This document shows positions 1-11,801 of a stretch of DNA of 64,000 nt, piece after piece. The DNA is from Baylisascaris procyonis. Its lineage: Eukaryota; Nematoda; Chromadorea; Rhabditida; Ascarididae. The position numbers were made by a program, and so were the translations under genes. Location: positions 248,001-312,000 of the forward strand of contig JAZARR010000193.1 in the NCBI GenBank assembly GCA_037389465.1, given 5' to 3'. The notes under the pieces were generated by a model that was given only the letters and a program-made list of their open reading frames with translations, was not told the origin of the DNA and searched no databases. The stretch's first letter is position 1, and every line of letters begins with the position of its first letter.

Positions 1-285
1 CACCCGCCTCATTGGCTGATAAAAGAGCATCCAAAAACAGAAAACAGTTCCCAGGTCCGTTCCTATCGAAAATTTTGCATGCCTATTTACATATATTTGG
101 TGAGACGAGCAACTTATTCTGCATTCCGCTTATCAAACCTTGCAGGAAGAAGTCAATACGACGGCGGTTGTCCGCTCAAATTTTACAAACATGATTTCTT
201 CATTAAGAACGTTAGACGTTAACAAAACTATGTCAACAAAGAACCAAATTCATTCCCATCCCCTCATTCCATCACATAGCAACAC

Positions 286-332
<47 letters not shown>

Positions 333-639
333 TTCAAAAAGCAAAAAGAAAAGGGTAAACCTCTCTGCAAGTATGCAGCCCCGTTCTCATGATCTTCACG
401 CCTCGAATAACTGCTTCCTTCCCGTCAATAGTTTCTTGCATTCTTCTTCGGGCTTACTCACCTAAAAATCACTCATTACATTCAGCCGAAACATTCAACA
501 CAATTCATGAGAGCTGTACAGCGCTAAATGCAGAGTAAATGTTGCTGCAATCGACCATATTTGACCAAGACCAAATCACGGAAAGTATTCTCAGTGTTCG
601 ACTTGACACAAGCCAACGTAACGACATAATAATAATCCT
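1..639. other. No gene recognised
   Basis: I see only short accidental reading frames here. The stretch contains one TA microsatellite, listed separately, and leads into the minisatellite that begins near 640. Confidence 0.5.
287..331. repeat. (TA)n microsatellite
   Basis: An uninterrupted run of alternating T and A of roughly 45 bases. Similar runs occur at 13473-13506 and 47108-47149. Confidence 0.95.
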
Positions 640-1480
640 ACATCCCAGCACACTGTCATCAGTTGACACAACCCCAGACACTCTCGTCAGATTACACAGT
701 TCCCCCCTCCAGAACACTGTCATCAGATGGTATACATTCCCGGCACTCTCTCATCAATTTAGATGCTCCCCACCGCACTGTCACCAGATGATGACATAAC
801 CCCAGCATACTGTCATCAGATGACAATAACTCCCCCCACCCCCTCCAGCACACGTCATCAGATTACATACTCCCCCTCCAGGACAGTGTCATCAGGTGAC
901 ATACTCCTCCTCCAGAACACTATCATCACATGACATACACCCGCGGCACACTCTCATCAGTTTAGATACTCCCCAGTCCACTGTCACTAGATGAAGACAT
1001 AACCCCAGCATACTGTCATCAGATGACATAACTCCCCCCACCCCCTCCAGCGCACCGTCATCAGATTACATACTCCCTCTCCAGGACGGTGTCATCAGGT
1101 GACATACTCCCTCCTCCAGAACACTGCCATCAGATGACATACACCCGCGGCACACTCTCATCAGTTTAGATACTCCCCAGTACACTGTCACCAGATGATG
1201 ACATAACCCCCGCATACTGTCATCAGATGACATAACTCCCCCCCCCCTCCAGCACACTGTCATCGGATGACATACCTACGCCCCACCACACTGTCATCAG
1301 ATGACATATCCGCAGCACACTGTCACCGGATTACATACTCCCCCTCCAGGACAGTGTCTTCAGGTGACATACTCCTCCTCCAGAACACTATCATCACATG
1401 ACATACCTACGCCCCACCACACCGTCATCAGATGACACACTCCGCCCCAGCACATGTCAACATATGACATATCTCAGCAG
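640..1480. repeat. Minisatellite with dyad core TGTCATC-A-GATGACA
   Basis: Imperfect tandem units of about 30-35 bases. Each has a 15-base dyad-symmetric core (TGTCATCAGATGACA and close variants) separated by C-rich spacer of the type ACTCCCCC(T)CCAGCACAC. Units vary through point changes (ATCAGTTTAG, ATCACATGACA, ACCAGATGATGACA) and spacer length. The same family reappears at 29812-30655, where it is arranged in two opposing orientations. Reading frames that cross it come from the repeat and are not credible proteins. Confidence 0.93.
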
Positions 1481-2399
1481 ATGTCAGTGAAGTAGAAATA
1501 CAAAAAGATGTCATGAAAGCACCTTTCCTATTTCAGCAGCTAAAATACATCCTCAGATCAACCGAACTCTACGCTAGCCACATTCACTGCATAAGAAGTT
1601 TGCTAGTATAATCGTCCTCACCATTTGTAGTTGTGGAGGACATTGAAGCCGATAGCGCAATGATGATATTGTATTCGCCCATCCGAGATAGAAATCTTAT
1701 CGAGCTTGCATATTTCAATGTAAAAAGGATCGCTTTTTCTTATTGCTATTTAGTGGGTGCACAAAATTTTGACTAGTACCTAAATCCATAAACGTAACAG
1801 AAGTAAACTCTAATAATAATTAACAATGCGCCTCTTATCTCCCCACACGTCACCTGGAATTATACACACACTGAGGCACAAACGTATTGCCACTAGTTAG
1901 GTCTATCAAGTCCTAATAGAGAAGTAGAGAAATGCCGATAAAAACGTCAACAATTAATCAATCTTTCAAAGCGATACATTCAATTCGCTATTTGCACTCT
2001 ATACACGAATATGCCAATCACAAAATCGACAAATCATCTAAAGTAAACTTTGGATCGTCACAGTAATGCACTATATCGTAAAGTATGACGAATCCATGTG
2101 CTAAATGAATCGCCACACAACAAAATGTTTTCGCTTGCCACACTGCACAATGCTTTCTTCAGCTTTTATTATTTAGTCAACGTATACCATTTTAAAGACC
2201 CAAATATATGAAAATATTTTGTGTAAAATTTTATGCAATTGTATTTTGCTAGTTCAACTTTGCAAACGATCACCCATATCAGCACATAGAAGACGGACGG
2301 AAATACGATATGCTTGAAGAATGGCAATGTTGAATGAATGTAAGGGAGCAAGTATACTTACTTGCTGCAATGAGGCGGCCATGAGTTGACTCGATGAAT
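1481..2399. other. No gene recognised
   Basis: AT-rich unique sequence after the minisatellite. I found no supported exon, RNA gene or repeat in it on either strand. Confidence 0.5.
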
Positions 2400-2646
2400 T
2401 GGGAGTGTGGGCACGACTTGGGAGTGAATGCTCTGTCTCGACTCATTGCTCCGACTGGGGGTGCGTCCGAAGGTGCGTGGGATAGGCTGCAGTGCTCTGG
2501 CCACGCACAGCTTTATAGTCCTGTCGAAGACAAATCCTGACGGGCATCAACGTCCCTCTGCGATACCGTTGTGACACGAGACGAATTCGGCGGTGCACGA
2601 TGCTGCATAATAACCATTCGACAGCGAAGCACGCCAATCTTCACGT
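2400..2646 (-). pseudogene. Broken chitin-binding type-2 module (nematode eggshell/peritrophin-like)
   Basis: Read on the minus strand from a possible acceptor (TTGCTTTAG) at 2647, one frame gives LSNGYYAASCTAEF followed by VSCHNGIAEGR. A TGA stop follows, then CPSGFVFDRTIKLCV in the same frame. The expected closing WPEHC and a tail (SLSHAPSDAPP) lie in another frame, so one indel is also needed. The Cys spacing and the C-P-x-G-x-x-F/V-D...C-V-W-P-x-x-C pattern are typical of chitin-binding type-2 (peritrophin-A) domains, as found in tandem in nematode eggshell proteins such as CBD-1 and CPG-2. A close relative of this exon lies at 27893-28135, with an almost identical tail. One stop plus one frameshift within about 60 codons makes this a pseudogenic exon rather than a working gene. 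Confidence 0.72.
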
Positions 2647-3489
2647 CTAAAGCAAACCGACACCGTCGAATCAACCTTCACAGCAAACCCACATATTTCA
2701 TACCGCCAATGCACTTCAAAATACGAGAAGTAAAGCAATGAGCGCAACTGCAGGGACCGGCTGAAGGTGACTACCTTCTGCCGTCAAATGTTCACATCAC
2801 CTTCCAGCACAAATGCTCTCCTGAAACCGCTGTTTGCACCAGGTCTTCATTACGTTGCTCGCTTAGATATCCTTGACCGATACGAAACGAGGTCCAAAAT
2901 TGCTTTCAATTTAGAGACCTATTGAGCGAATTAACCCAGGTCAAGCAAGAACCGAACAAGAACGAACTCTTTCCATGTTCGCTACTCTCATAGAGATTAG
3001 TGCAAACATTTCAAGTTCTGTCCTCTTATAAGTTGCTCAAGATTCACATTTCACAGTTGCAGCTCTTTTCCACTATATGATCAGAATACATTTCATCTCT
3101 AACTCAATTTTTAACAAATTACAGCCAAATATTATTGTAAAATATGGCAATTCATCAATAAATTAACACAAAAATTAATGACGCATTTATTAGTATAATA
3201 TAGTAATTGCAAATACCCAAAAATTTGCATTTCTTGGATAATATTTAAGCAAAATTTTGTTATAGAAGCAATCAAAATAATCAATAGTTAACAGTACAAC
3301 TAGCATATTCGTCATATCGACGAATTAAGATGAGAGAATAGCAAGAGATTAATGCTGTCACAATGGAGACAGTAAAACATAAGATATGTTCATAAAGATT
3401 TACTTACCAACATTTCCACTCAACATACACTAACGTTGAAACGTTGACGAATAGATTTCGCCAGAGATCGTTAAGTTTGATAGTTATAT
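2647..3489. other. No gene recognised
   Basis: AT-rich sequence between the chitin-binding fragment and the inverted repeat at 3490. No supported exon or repeat was seen. Confidence 0.5.
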
Positions 3490-4065
3490 TGGCAGTACAT
3501 TACTATCTTACAATTTCATCTTCAACAATCAATAGAGTACTGTTAAATATAGCAGTAGGAATCATTGGTGAAATGAATTCATGGATGAGTGAGGAGGCAC
3601 TTCAAAATGTTATTTATAGCACAGTCCGTTTTTGACAGTCAAAGAAACCGATCGAAATATAACGTCAAATCTTATAAAACATAAATAAACCACCAAATAG
3701 ATAACCAAAAACGAGAGCTTCCTATTATAATGGTATCGCGAAATTAACCAAAACAATAACGATATTTTTGGGGATTTGTCACTAACAGCAGTCGAATGGC
3801 AATGGTTATCTGAATGGTTATTAAGAGTAATGATTACTGCTTTATAGTTCATTTATGTTTTACAAGATTTGACTTTTTCTTTCGATCGGTTCCTTCGACA
3901 ATTCTAAGAAGGACTATGATATAAAAAACATTTTGAAATGCCTTCCCATTGACTCGTCAATTCGCCACACAAATAATCCCTACTGTTACGTTTAATAATA
4001 CTTCAATTCAATAGCACTAAATTGATTATTGAAGATGAAATTGTAATACAATAATATACAATCTA
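3490..4065. repeat. Imperfect inverted repeat, two arms of about 200 bp
   Basis: The left arm (about 3490-3692) and right arm (about 3841-4065) are imperfect reverse complements. Paired landmarks are ACAATTTCATCTTCAA on the left and TTGAAGATGAAATTGT on the right, CACTTCAAAATGTT against AACATTTTGAAATGCC, and ACCGATCGAAA against TTTCGATCGGT. The centre of about 150 bases is not obviously paired. Both arms translate to similar hydrophobic peptides in the same frame relative to the arm (left ISSSTINRVLLNIAVGII). The arms may therefore be two opposed, decayed copies of one coding exon, perhaps a membrane-protein segment. The family is not identified. Confidence 0.7.
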
Positions 4066-4627
4066 TGAAAGGGATCGCAATTCACAAATTCCCTCATCAG
4101 ATCACTGGACACAAAATGAGGCATTGGAAGTTCAACAAATGCGATCGGAAGGAAAGTGAGGCAAGAAAGAATGGAACCCCACGTTGCAAATGTAAAATTA
4201 CTTAGATGAAAGCGACGACAATGTTGAGGAAGATTCAACAATCTTTGTAGTTATCTGCTTAAACGTTCAGAGAAAACATTTGGCTAAGATGATTATCTAA
4301 AGGATCGGTAAGAAAGATTTTCGAGAGAGATGAGCACTCATCGAATGCATGCACATATTATCCACTAGTTCAAACCATCTGAGATGATCTCAACGTAAAA
4401 AATAAGTAAGCAACATGAAATAAAAGTTATCGTGCCAGAACCAGCGACAGCGCCCTCCGATGGAAATGCGATCGCTGGCTATACACACGAAAACAGTTGT
4501 GCATCAAATGTAGTGAAAGCTAGGATCGACTTCATATATGTACTAGTAGTAGTACCGACAACGATATGCCATAGTTTTGGCCGCATTGATACGGCAAGTT
4601 CGCAAATAAGATAAAGTGGCAACTCAC

Positions 4628-4776
4628 TTGTGCTGTAGGCCGTTATCCCTAAAGCGTAGGGATAGTTTTCCGGATCTGCTCGCGTTCCCTGGCGGCAAAA
4701 CCCACAACACCTTGTCGTCTCCATGGTTTAGAAGCGAAACGACGCCGCCACTTTCCAGAGCGTACCATTTCGGCAC
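4628..4776 (-). CDS. Unidentified coding exon (copy A), contains GGVVSLLNHGDDKVLWVL
   Basis: On the minus strand a TTTTAG acceptor at 4777 and a GTGAGT donor at 4627 enclose 149 open bases. The peptide starts VPKWYALES and continues GGVVSLLNHGDDKVLWVL, then PPGNASRSGKLSLRFRDN and GLQHK. Composition and splice signals look like a real exon, and base use is richer in G+C than its surroundings. I cannot name the family. It lies downstream (minus strand) of the FERM-like exon at 6298 and could belong to the same gene, but no continuous reading frame proves this. An identical exon is at 32943-33091. Confidence 0.5.
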
Positions 4777-4864
4777 CTAAAACAATATTCACCTTTTGAA
4801 CTGAAATGAGTTTGTACTTCTGCTACGAGTTTCGCACTCCAGTAAATCCAGCTGCGATGCGTAC

Positions 4865-4941
4865 CTGTCTTTGCCTCTTCTTAGCGCTATAAATTCGCGG
4901 AATTCAATGCTCAAAACATACTCTTTTAAATATCGAGAAAA
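4865..4941 (-). CDS. Possible small exon (copy A)
   Basis: Minus-strand acceptor CCATTCAG and donor GTACGC enclose 77 open bases encoding FSRYLKEYVLSIEFREF then IALRRGKDR. The charged/hydrophobic pattern is plausible for a folded protein, but I recognise no family. The frame also extends beyond both proposed splice sites, so the exon limits are a guess. The duplicate is at 33180-33256. Confidence 0.3.
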
Positions 4942-6297
4942 CTGAATGGAAATCCTAGAGTCCAAGTAATCGAGGCACAAAATATATGGCGCAAGTGTCC
5001 CGCGACGGAAGAGCCAATTAATTTAATTATTACAATAAGTTACTTGTAGGAAATTAACTAAAAAGAGTGTGCTGGCGAATCGTGCTACTGACAGACGCAT
5101 ACTTCACATGTAAGACTTTGTATACCATAGATACTAGAGTGAATTATGTGTCTGATGGAGGGGGTAAACCAGAAAAAACCTCTGATTATTCCAATTCTAA
5201 AGTCACCTTAGCAGAAACGATGTACAACCTTCTCGTTGATTATGACCGCTCCCTTATTACTATCATATTCGGAAGAGGTGCAACCAGAGAATATATATAT
5301 ATATAGCGCAAAATAGTGCTAAGGCGAAGTATACCTAGGCCACATCCCACTGTTCCTACGCCAATATTTCAGTGGTTATGTAAGTAGGAAAAATGAATGC
5401 TATTAAGTGCTCTTAACAGCAACTGACCACAGATTCAGTAACTTAAGTCCGCGCATTTTTCGCAACTTTGGCAACATTCGTAAGCATTACATTCCGCAAA
5501 CCCTGAAAATGAGTGCTTATCTCTGTTACCCCTATCCTATCACTCCCATTATATCTAATGAGCACTATGCAACAGAATTTAATGCTGTTTTTCTCATACA
5601 CTGACATAAACCCGCTTTTACGATTAATGTAAACGAAGTGTGGTTTCAGCGCGGGGAATCCCTTCCACTTAACACACCAATAAACGAGGAAAAGTGTACG
5701 CTGCGAAGAGACACCTCATATCCCATAGAAAACATTCAACACAGCAGGCATGTCCACTGCTGACTCAATGCATCCACCTTAACTATGGATTTGACGCTTA
5801 ACTATGCTAAAAAAGGGAATATCTTGGAATTATACTTCCCCAAACGTTTCATACCGTCTCCACATAAAAAAAACGACCAGCCCGGCATATGAGAACACTA
5901 ACAAAAATAGCAAAATTGTGAAAGAGCCAACCCTTCAGTTGTTTTGCGATTCGTTTGTCTGCGTTTGTTTTCGTATAATGCTAAAAAATATCATCATTTA
6001 GCACTGATTCCGAAACTACAATATGAGGCAAAGCATTAAAAAATAATTTTTCAGCAATCCACTCCGTCCCATCAAAAAACAAGACTTGAATTCGCCATAA
6101 CAAGGATTCAAAACATATACGTTAAAAGGAAATCACTTCGGCAAAGAATCCGATTATTTGGAATCAGAGAACCACATCACAATGTTTCTTTTTAAAACGT
6201 TTGCGTCTGAAATATGCAACTTTAAAAAACCCAATTCTTTTTACCCTCACAACTTTTATAACGTTATAGTTGAGTTCCCATAGCACAAAAAACTTAC

Positions 6298-6402
6298 CCG
6301 GTTCAAATCGATGTCCAGAAGGGACATCTCGAAATAGTCGTTCTCGACCAACATCAGATAGTTCACGACGCTGTCGAGTAGTTCTTTTCCTCCCACTTTT
6401 TT
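6298..6402 (-). CDS. FERM-domain-like exon (copy A)
   Basis: Minus strand: acceptor TTTTTAG at 6403 and donor GTAAGT at 6297 enclose exactly 35 codons, with no stop. The peptide begins KKVGGKELLDSVVNYLMLVE and continues NDYFEMSLLDIDLNR. This fits the first lobe of a FERM domain, where families such as protein 4.1, FRM proteins and FERM-type tyrosine phosphatases have G-x-x-L-L/F-D-x-V-x-x-x-L-x-L-x-E-x-D-Y-F. The following W-L-D-P-x-K segment expected in FERM proteins was not found nearby, so the gene is either spread over long introns or only a fragment. FERM proteins link membrane receptors to the cortical cytoskeleton; which one this is cannot be told. An identical copy is at 34612-34716. 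Confidence 0.55.
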
Positions 6403-6962
6403 CTAAAAACATATATGCACTGCAACGCTCTACAGCAAAATCGAGACAGAAAGACAGGGAGAGTGAGAGAGTGAAGGCACGCCAAATTACATCAATGAAT
6501 ATGAAACTCCCATATGAATATTTCTGACAAATTATACTCTGTGACTATCCTCATTCCCATGAAGAAAGGATTTCACTATTGTGATATTACCATCACAATT
6601 AGACTAAACCTACTGCACCTTTGCTATTAAATATAGAAGTTTAAAAAAAGGTAAACTTTACAAAAATATTACCGTTAATTATGGCGGTGGTTTGCTCGTA
6701 TTTTGGGCGTTACCAAGTGGCCCCATTATGAAGAAAAACTGGCACATCGGATATGTCCTGAAATACAACCAACTAATAAAACAACAACACTATTACATTT
6801 GCATAATTTCGGCAAACTATAAAACTAATTTAATATAAGCATTTCTCCAACTACATGACATATTGCTTAGAATAATGTTAAAAACACTTCGATCCCCTTC
6901 TTCCCTTTTCTTCTTATTTGAACATTTTGAATTAAACGTTTGGGTATACACCAATTTTCAAT

Positions 6963-7200
6963 TTCAGGCTTCTGATTCCTCTAGTTGCTCAAAACTGAAG
7001 GCCGCAACAAAAGGCTGACTAAAATAATAAGAGAGGGAGCGGGATGCATGTAAAAACCTGGAATTCAACAGAACCTTGAAACTGCTTGATTTTATCCCTT
7101 TAACAGTAAGCATAGTTAACCCAACAGACATTTTATGCTACACTCTACAGCAATACCATTGTACTGCATTCAATGCCAAACTGAAGTCATGGATTGCGGA
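6963..7200. repeat. Older direct repeat, partner at 12030-12260
   Basis: The segment starting AGGCTTCTGATTCCTCTAG is clearly but loosely similar to 12033 onward (AGGCTTTTGATTCGTCTAG). Shared blocks include CTAGTTGCTC, GAATTC(A/G)ACA(G/A)AACCTT, AAGTAAGCATAG or GTAAGCATAG, and ACTGCATTCAAT. Together with the two calpain-like exons at 8388 and 13573, this indicates an earlier tandem duplication with about 5 kb spacing, before the 7 kb duplication. Confidence 0.65.
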
Positions 7201-7317
7201 CATCAATCCCGCCCCATAATTTATTTTTTTGCATTCCCTTCTCCCATTATGCAAAACGAGACGTGGAGAATCTATAATGAACCTAAACGAATTTCTAAAC
7301 TTCTCACAAATTCTTAC

Positions 7318-7385
7318 CTGCGAATTCCTCGTAGAATAAACTCTTCATATTGTTGTTTTATTGATTCCTCGTTCAATCGTAGCAG
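7318..7385 (-). CDS. Possible small exon (copy A), LLRLNEESIKQQYEEF
   Basis: Minus strand: acceptor GTGTTTAG and donor GTAAGAAT enclose 68 open bases encoding LLRLNEESIKQQYEEFILRG then IRR. Splice sites are good and the peptide is charged and helical in character. It lies about 900 bases upstream (minus strand) of the FERM-like exon and may precede it in the same gene. No family is recognised. The duplicate is at 35632-35699. Confidence 0.4.
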
Positions 7386-8137
7386 CTAAACACAAACAAT
7401 AACAATAACGCTTAATAACAAGAAACGTCAATGGAAATATACGGTCAAAATAATGAAACTAAGCGATAAAACTCTTTCTTCCATCAAGCGAAGCCAAAAT
7501 AGAACAAATCAGTCATCTGTTAATTTTGTTCAGGCTGCTACAGCTATTCCACGTACGAAATGAATTGATAGATAGATATGATAGCCATAAATTGTTTTTA
7601 TTTGAAAGGAAAACAGTCCACCAGGTTTTAAAAGAACTAATGCTAATTCTTGAAAAATACTCAATGAACCCCCCTTCCTCCCCCCCCCCCCTAATTTCAG
7701 TAAAACATCCTTCGACAAAAGAGCCACTAGCTTTACACACCTGCTCCGATGGGAAAAGGTCCAAATTTTACCATTTTATAGGCAATTTTAGCAAAAATAT
7801 GACCAATAGGTTAACACAGAACAAACCAGAAACGGATGTAAGATTCACTGAGAACACAATTTGAACGATATTGTTCAGACATGTTAGTAGCTCAATAAGT
7901 TTCAATCATATTGCGCTTGGGATAACCTCTGAATTCAGGAAAATTCAGTAGCAAGGCACCTCGAGGTTCTCAAAACTGATTTACACCAACATTCTTTTTC
8001 ACTCTCAAAGAAAGTTATATATTCCTCGAACGAAGAAGGTGCAAAGAGAACCCTAGCATTAAAAAAAAAAAGACATAAACCAACCAAACCGATTACTATT
8101 ACATAATGCGGGATAAACGCATTAAGAAAGCAACTAC

Positions 8138-8272
8138 CTTTGAACGAGCGTATGCTGGTCGGTGCTGACTCCTCTTTGATTCCTAATCCAAGCCACTTGT
8201 GCTACCGCCACCGTCCACTGTATTTTCGGCTTTCTTTGTCGTTTCCCTCTTCTCCGATGGTTCTGTAACGGC
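8138..8272 (-). CDS. Possible exon of unclear frame (copy A)
   Basis: Minus strand: acceptor TTTTCTAG and donor GTAGTT enclose 135 bases. One frame encodes a hydrophilic peptide (AVTEPSEKRETTKKAENT, then VDGGGSTSGLD) and ends in a TAG. Another is open throughout but basic and less protein-like. If the first frame is right, this is a C-terminal exon or a broken one. The low-complexity character prevents identification. The duplicate is at 36452-36586. Confidence 0.25.
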
Positions 8273-8387
8273 CTAGAAAAGAGGAAAATTAGCACTCTGA
8301 GTGCCGTAACTTTTGTTCTAGTGCGCCAAAGCAAAACCATTCCAAGGATGACAAAACGAAGACATATGAAACCAAAGGAATCCTTAC

Positions 8388-8517
8388 CTCCGCCACCGAG
8401 GACGTTATCAGCCAGCCCTTCCAAGAACTGGCCTCCACAACCACCGTCTTTGTTTCGCAGCAGATCACTCGATAAATGGCCAGTCAGCCCGCTTTACTCA
8501 CCCTCTTCTCGCTTTAC
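8388..8517 (-). pseudogene. Calpain N-terminal glycine-rich exon, broken (copy A)
   Basis: Minus strand: acceptor GTATTTACAG and donor GTAAGG. After VKREEGE and a TAA stop, the same frame gives SGLTGHLSSDLLRNKDGGCG then GQFLEGLADNVLGGGG. The pattern GL-x-G...L-x-x-x-GG-x-GG-x-x-L-x-GLA-x-N-x-x-GGGG resembles the N-terminal Gly-rich segment of C. elegans calpain CLP-1, as far as I can recall it. Calpains are calcium-activated cytosolic cysteine proteases; this region precedes the catalytic domain and has no catalytic residues. The in-frame TAA would truncate the product unless an internal acceptor is used. Related exons are at 13573-13685 (diverged) and 36702-36831 (identical). No catalytic-domain exon was found in the window. 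Confidence 0.6.
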
Positions 8518-10640
8518 CTGTAAATACTCTTACATGTATTCGGATGCCACGCATCAGTATTACCCTATATAAATGTGGTATTTCACATAACGTTCATTAT
8601 ACACTGTTTTTGCAAAATACTGCAATACAGCGTTTCAAACCTATAAAAATAAAACAATATTTTCTAGTTCCAACTGGGAGGAACAAGTTATTCAGCAGGC
8701 TGCAATTTATCGAGAGGGATGTTTTTATTAGAGATTTGGTTTACCACAGTAGTAGAGACACACCAGGGTTGGATAAGAGAGGGATTTCTCTTCGAGCCGT
8801 CTTAACACTTCACTTTACCTGGAATTTGACGTAAGGAAAATCATCTAAACATCCTTATCTCATAAAGTTTCATCACGCAGCACTACTTAGAAGGGAATCC
8901 AACTAGGATTCACTCGCAGTAAAGAGATTTGGAAGCTCCCCAATTGCTATATAGTAAGACTTGAAGAAACGGTTCCACAACCTATAAAGCACAGCATTTC
9001 TAGATTCAAAAATAAGTGTGCATTTTCACAACATCTGGCTCTTAATCCCTAATTTCTTCAATATAAAATTCAGTAGCAATACTGAAATGTACCAACGTCT
9101 TACTGTACAACAGCAATGCATTCCATTTTGATTGCAATTCATCAATGCCAAGATAAAAAAATTGAGCCAGTGCATACGATGGCATTGCAGATGTTGGCTA
9201 TCAATCAAATTTCACATCACCCAATGTAGCTAAAGATCTAAAATTCATGGATCACTCTTCGGGTTATTACCGTCAATCCAGAAATATTTCAGAGGGAAAA
9301 TATCAAGGATAAGCCCTTTTATCCATCCAACTGCCTCCTTTCCTAATTTCTCTCTTCTCAACTATTCTAACTCACACTCTTCTTTGCAACTCTCGATTAA
9401 TCTTAATACATCTACGTCCACATCAGATTTCACACGAAACTACTCAAAAAAAAAGTAAAAATTTCAAAAACAAGGAGGAAATTCAAGCGGATACGAATGT
9501 TAAAAATGAGTCACTTTGAGTGAGCTCAACCGATATTCCAACGCAACACTTACGCACCAAATGCGAGAAAAAAGCGACTGTACTCAACCATCATCATCAC
9601 AAGAAAGACCACTACCCCATATTGCAAGATATCATAGCATCAATTTTACATACAGGAAACCCACAATGCGCTCATCCCCGAACAAACCCACTCGGCTCAC
9701 ACAAGCAACAATCCCATATCCTGTGAATTTGAGAAAAAGGGCTCATGAAAAAATGAAAAGTTCCATAACTCTGAAGGAAATTCATCGAAAAATATTAAAT
9801 TTTTGGTGCCTGCCATAACCAAATCAACGCTCACTGTTTGTGGATCGTTCAAGTTGAACCAGCACTAGCAGCATTTAGTTCATCTGCCAATATTTCAATA
9901 TTTAGAAACATTTCGTACGACTAACTACTTCTGGCTAGCACTTAAGTCTGACCACAAGCATCACAAGTTCAGGCCAAAAATTAAACCATACGTATTTGCC
10001 AAAAAAGGCAGAACCTACAACGACCAACAGATTCCAAGGTTGTGGGCTTTTAACAATCCCTAAGGCTTTAGTCGGAGCACTACAGTAACCTAAACAGGAT
10101 TTAATCCAGATTATCTATGTGTCCCATTAATTTCATTCTGAGAAGCTTACGGCTAAAACTGGACCACCAACTTAAAACCCCAGCCTTTTTTCAGCGATAA
10201 ACTTTCGTCGGAAAAAAGAAATCATCTGTCACCTCGAAGAAAACTGTTGAAGTAATTAACAAAATGACCAATCTAAACCATAAAAATCGGAAAAAGAAGC
10301 CTCAGGTCTTCCGTTTCTAAACAGCCGAGAGAGGACAAGATTACTATACAAATATACTTCTAGAGAAATTTTCGAATGTATAACCTTCCTCATAAGAACT
10401 GAACTATTACAAATAAAACAAACAAAGTAAATAAAATACAATAAATAAATAACTGAAAGCGCTTTTCGTTCACTAAAGAGATATTGAAAATTGGCTTTTT
10501 TCCAACACTTTAAACCTTCCTTGTCTCTTACACAGCTTTTCGCTTACAGTAACCTCTTCCAAAAATTGGCCTCTCTCCAATACTTCAAACGTCCATTGTT
10601 TCTTACAGCGTTTTTCGTTTACCGTAATATCTTTCAAAAT

Positions 10641-11470
10641 TGGCCCCTTTCCAATATTAAATGAAAGAAATAAAATAAGTAGAATAAAGGAAAAAAATCA
10701 ATAAAATAAATAAAATAGAATGAATAAATTCGATAAAAACAAAAGAAGTAAACGAAAGAAAATGAATAAAAATAAATGAAATGAAAGAAATAAGATATAA
10801 TGAATAAAATAAATGAAATGAAAGAAATAAAATGAGAAAAAGAAAGGGAAATCGTTAAAATAAGACAGGCAGAATTAATTAGATAGAATGAAATGGATAG
10901 AATAGGACAAAAAAATAAAAGAAGTTAAATAAAATAAATGAAATACAATAGATAAGTTAAATTAAATGGAATAAATAGAATAAATAAAATGAAATAGATA
11001 AAACAAATAGAACAAAATACGTAAAATAAATTGAACAAAATAAATAAAAATAATTTAAAAAAATAGTTGAAATAGATAAAATATAAAGAAAAAATAAAAT
11101 AAGATGAATGAAATGAATGGAATGAAAGTAATAAAATTAAAAAAAAAACAAAATCGTTTAAATAAGACAAGTAGAATTAAATGGATAAAATAAAATAAAT
11201 AGGATAGGACAAATAAAATAAAAGAAGCTGAATGAAATAAACGAGATAGGATTAATAAAATAAATAAGATAAAAATAAATAGAACGAAACAAATAAACTG
11301 AATTAAATAAAATAAATAAAATGAGTGGGACGAAGTAAATAAAATGAATGAACTGAATGAAATGAAAATAATAAAATGAAGAAAAAGAACAAAACAAAAT
11401 CGTTTAAACAAGACAAGTAGAATTAAGCAGATGAAATAAAATAAAGAGGATAAGACAAAAAAAAAAAAGA
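10641..11470. repeat. A-rich degenerate simple repeat
   Basis: Loosely repeated AAATAAAAT, GAATGAAATG and GATAAAATAA units over some 800 bases. The long minus-strand frames across it (runs of F, L, Y, I and S) are low-complexity artefacts. The copy in the second duplication (about 38955-39620) breaks off inside this repeat. Confidence 0.9.
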
Positions 11471-11801
11471 AAGTGTTTTATTCTATTTGTTTTTATCTTA
11501 GTAATTTTATTTATCCTACTTCATCTAACTATCGCAAGCAATTTTCCGAGAATAATAGTCAAATATTGACTAGCAAGTATGCCGTTGTGAAAAATATGGA
11601 GAAGGAAAGATTCATTACATTCATAAACAATTCATCCATTCGAAAAATTCATTTCAGTTCATTTATTCCCTCTACTTCCGACTAAAATATCACATCCCCT
11701 CTCATACACATTACATCGATACTGCTCTCTTCTTTCAAAATTTGCGACAACATAAACAACCGCAAGTTTCAAATCTCTAAGAAACGCTGCACTAATCATA
11801 C

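Larger units (their letters stand above)
4278..11283. repeat. 7.0 kb segmental duplication, copy A
   Basis: From ATTTGGCTAAGATG at 4278 to the A-rich repeat near 11283, the sequence matches 32593-39598 base for base at an offset of 28314-28315. I saw only a handful of differences: a G-run length change near 5165, A/G near 6567, C/T near 6796 and an A-run length change near 11142. The left breakpoint follows unique sequence on both sides. The right breakpoint falls inside simple A-rich repeat. The duplicated DNA carries the minus-strand exon candidates at 4628, 4865, 6298, 7318, 8138 and 8388. It is either a very recent duplication or an assembly artefact in which one locus or two haplotypes were placed twice. 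Confidence 0.96.

Noticed and set aside
10925..11411. Phe/Leu/Tyr-rich frames resembling multi-pass membrane proteins
   Set aside because: They are translations of A-rich simple repeat read on the opposite strand; similar low-complexity peptides appear in more than one frame.
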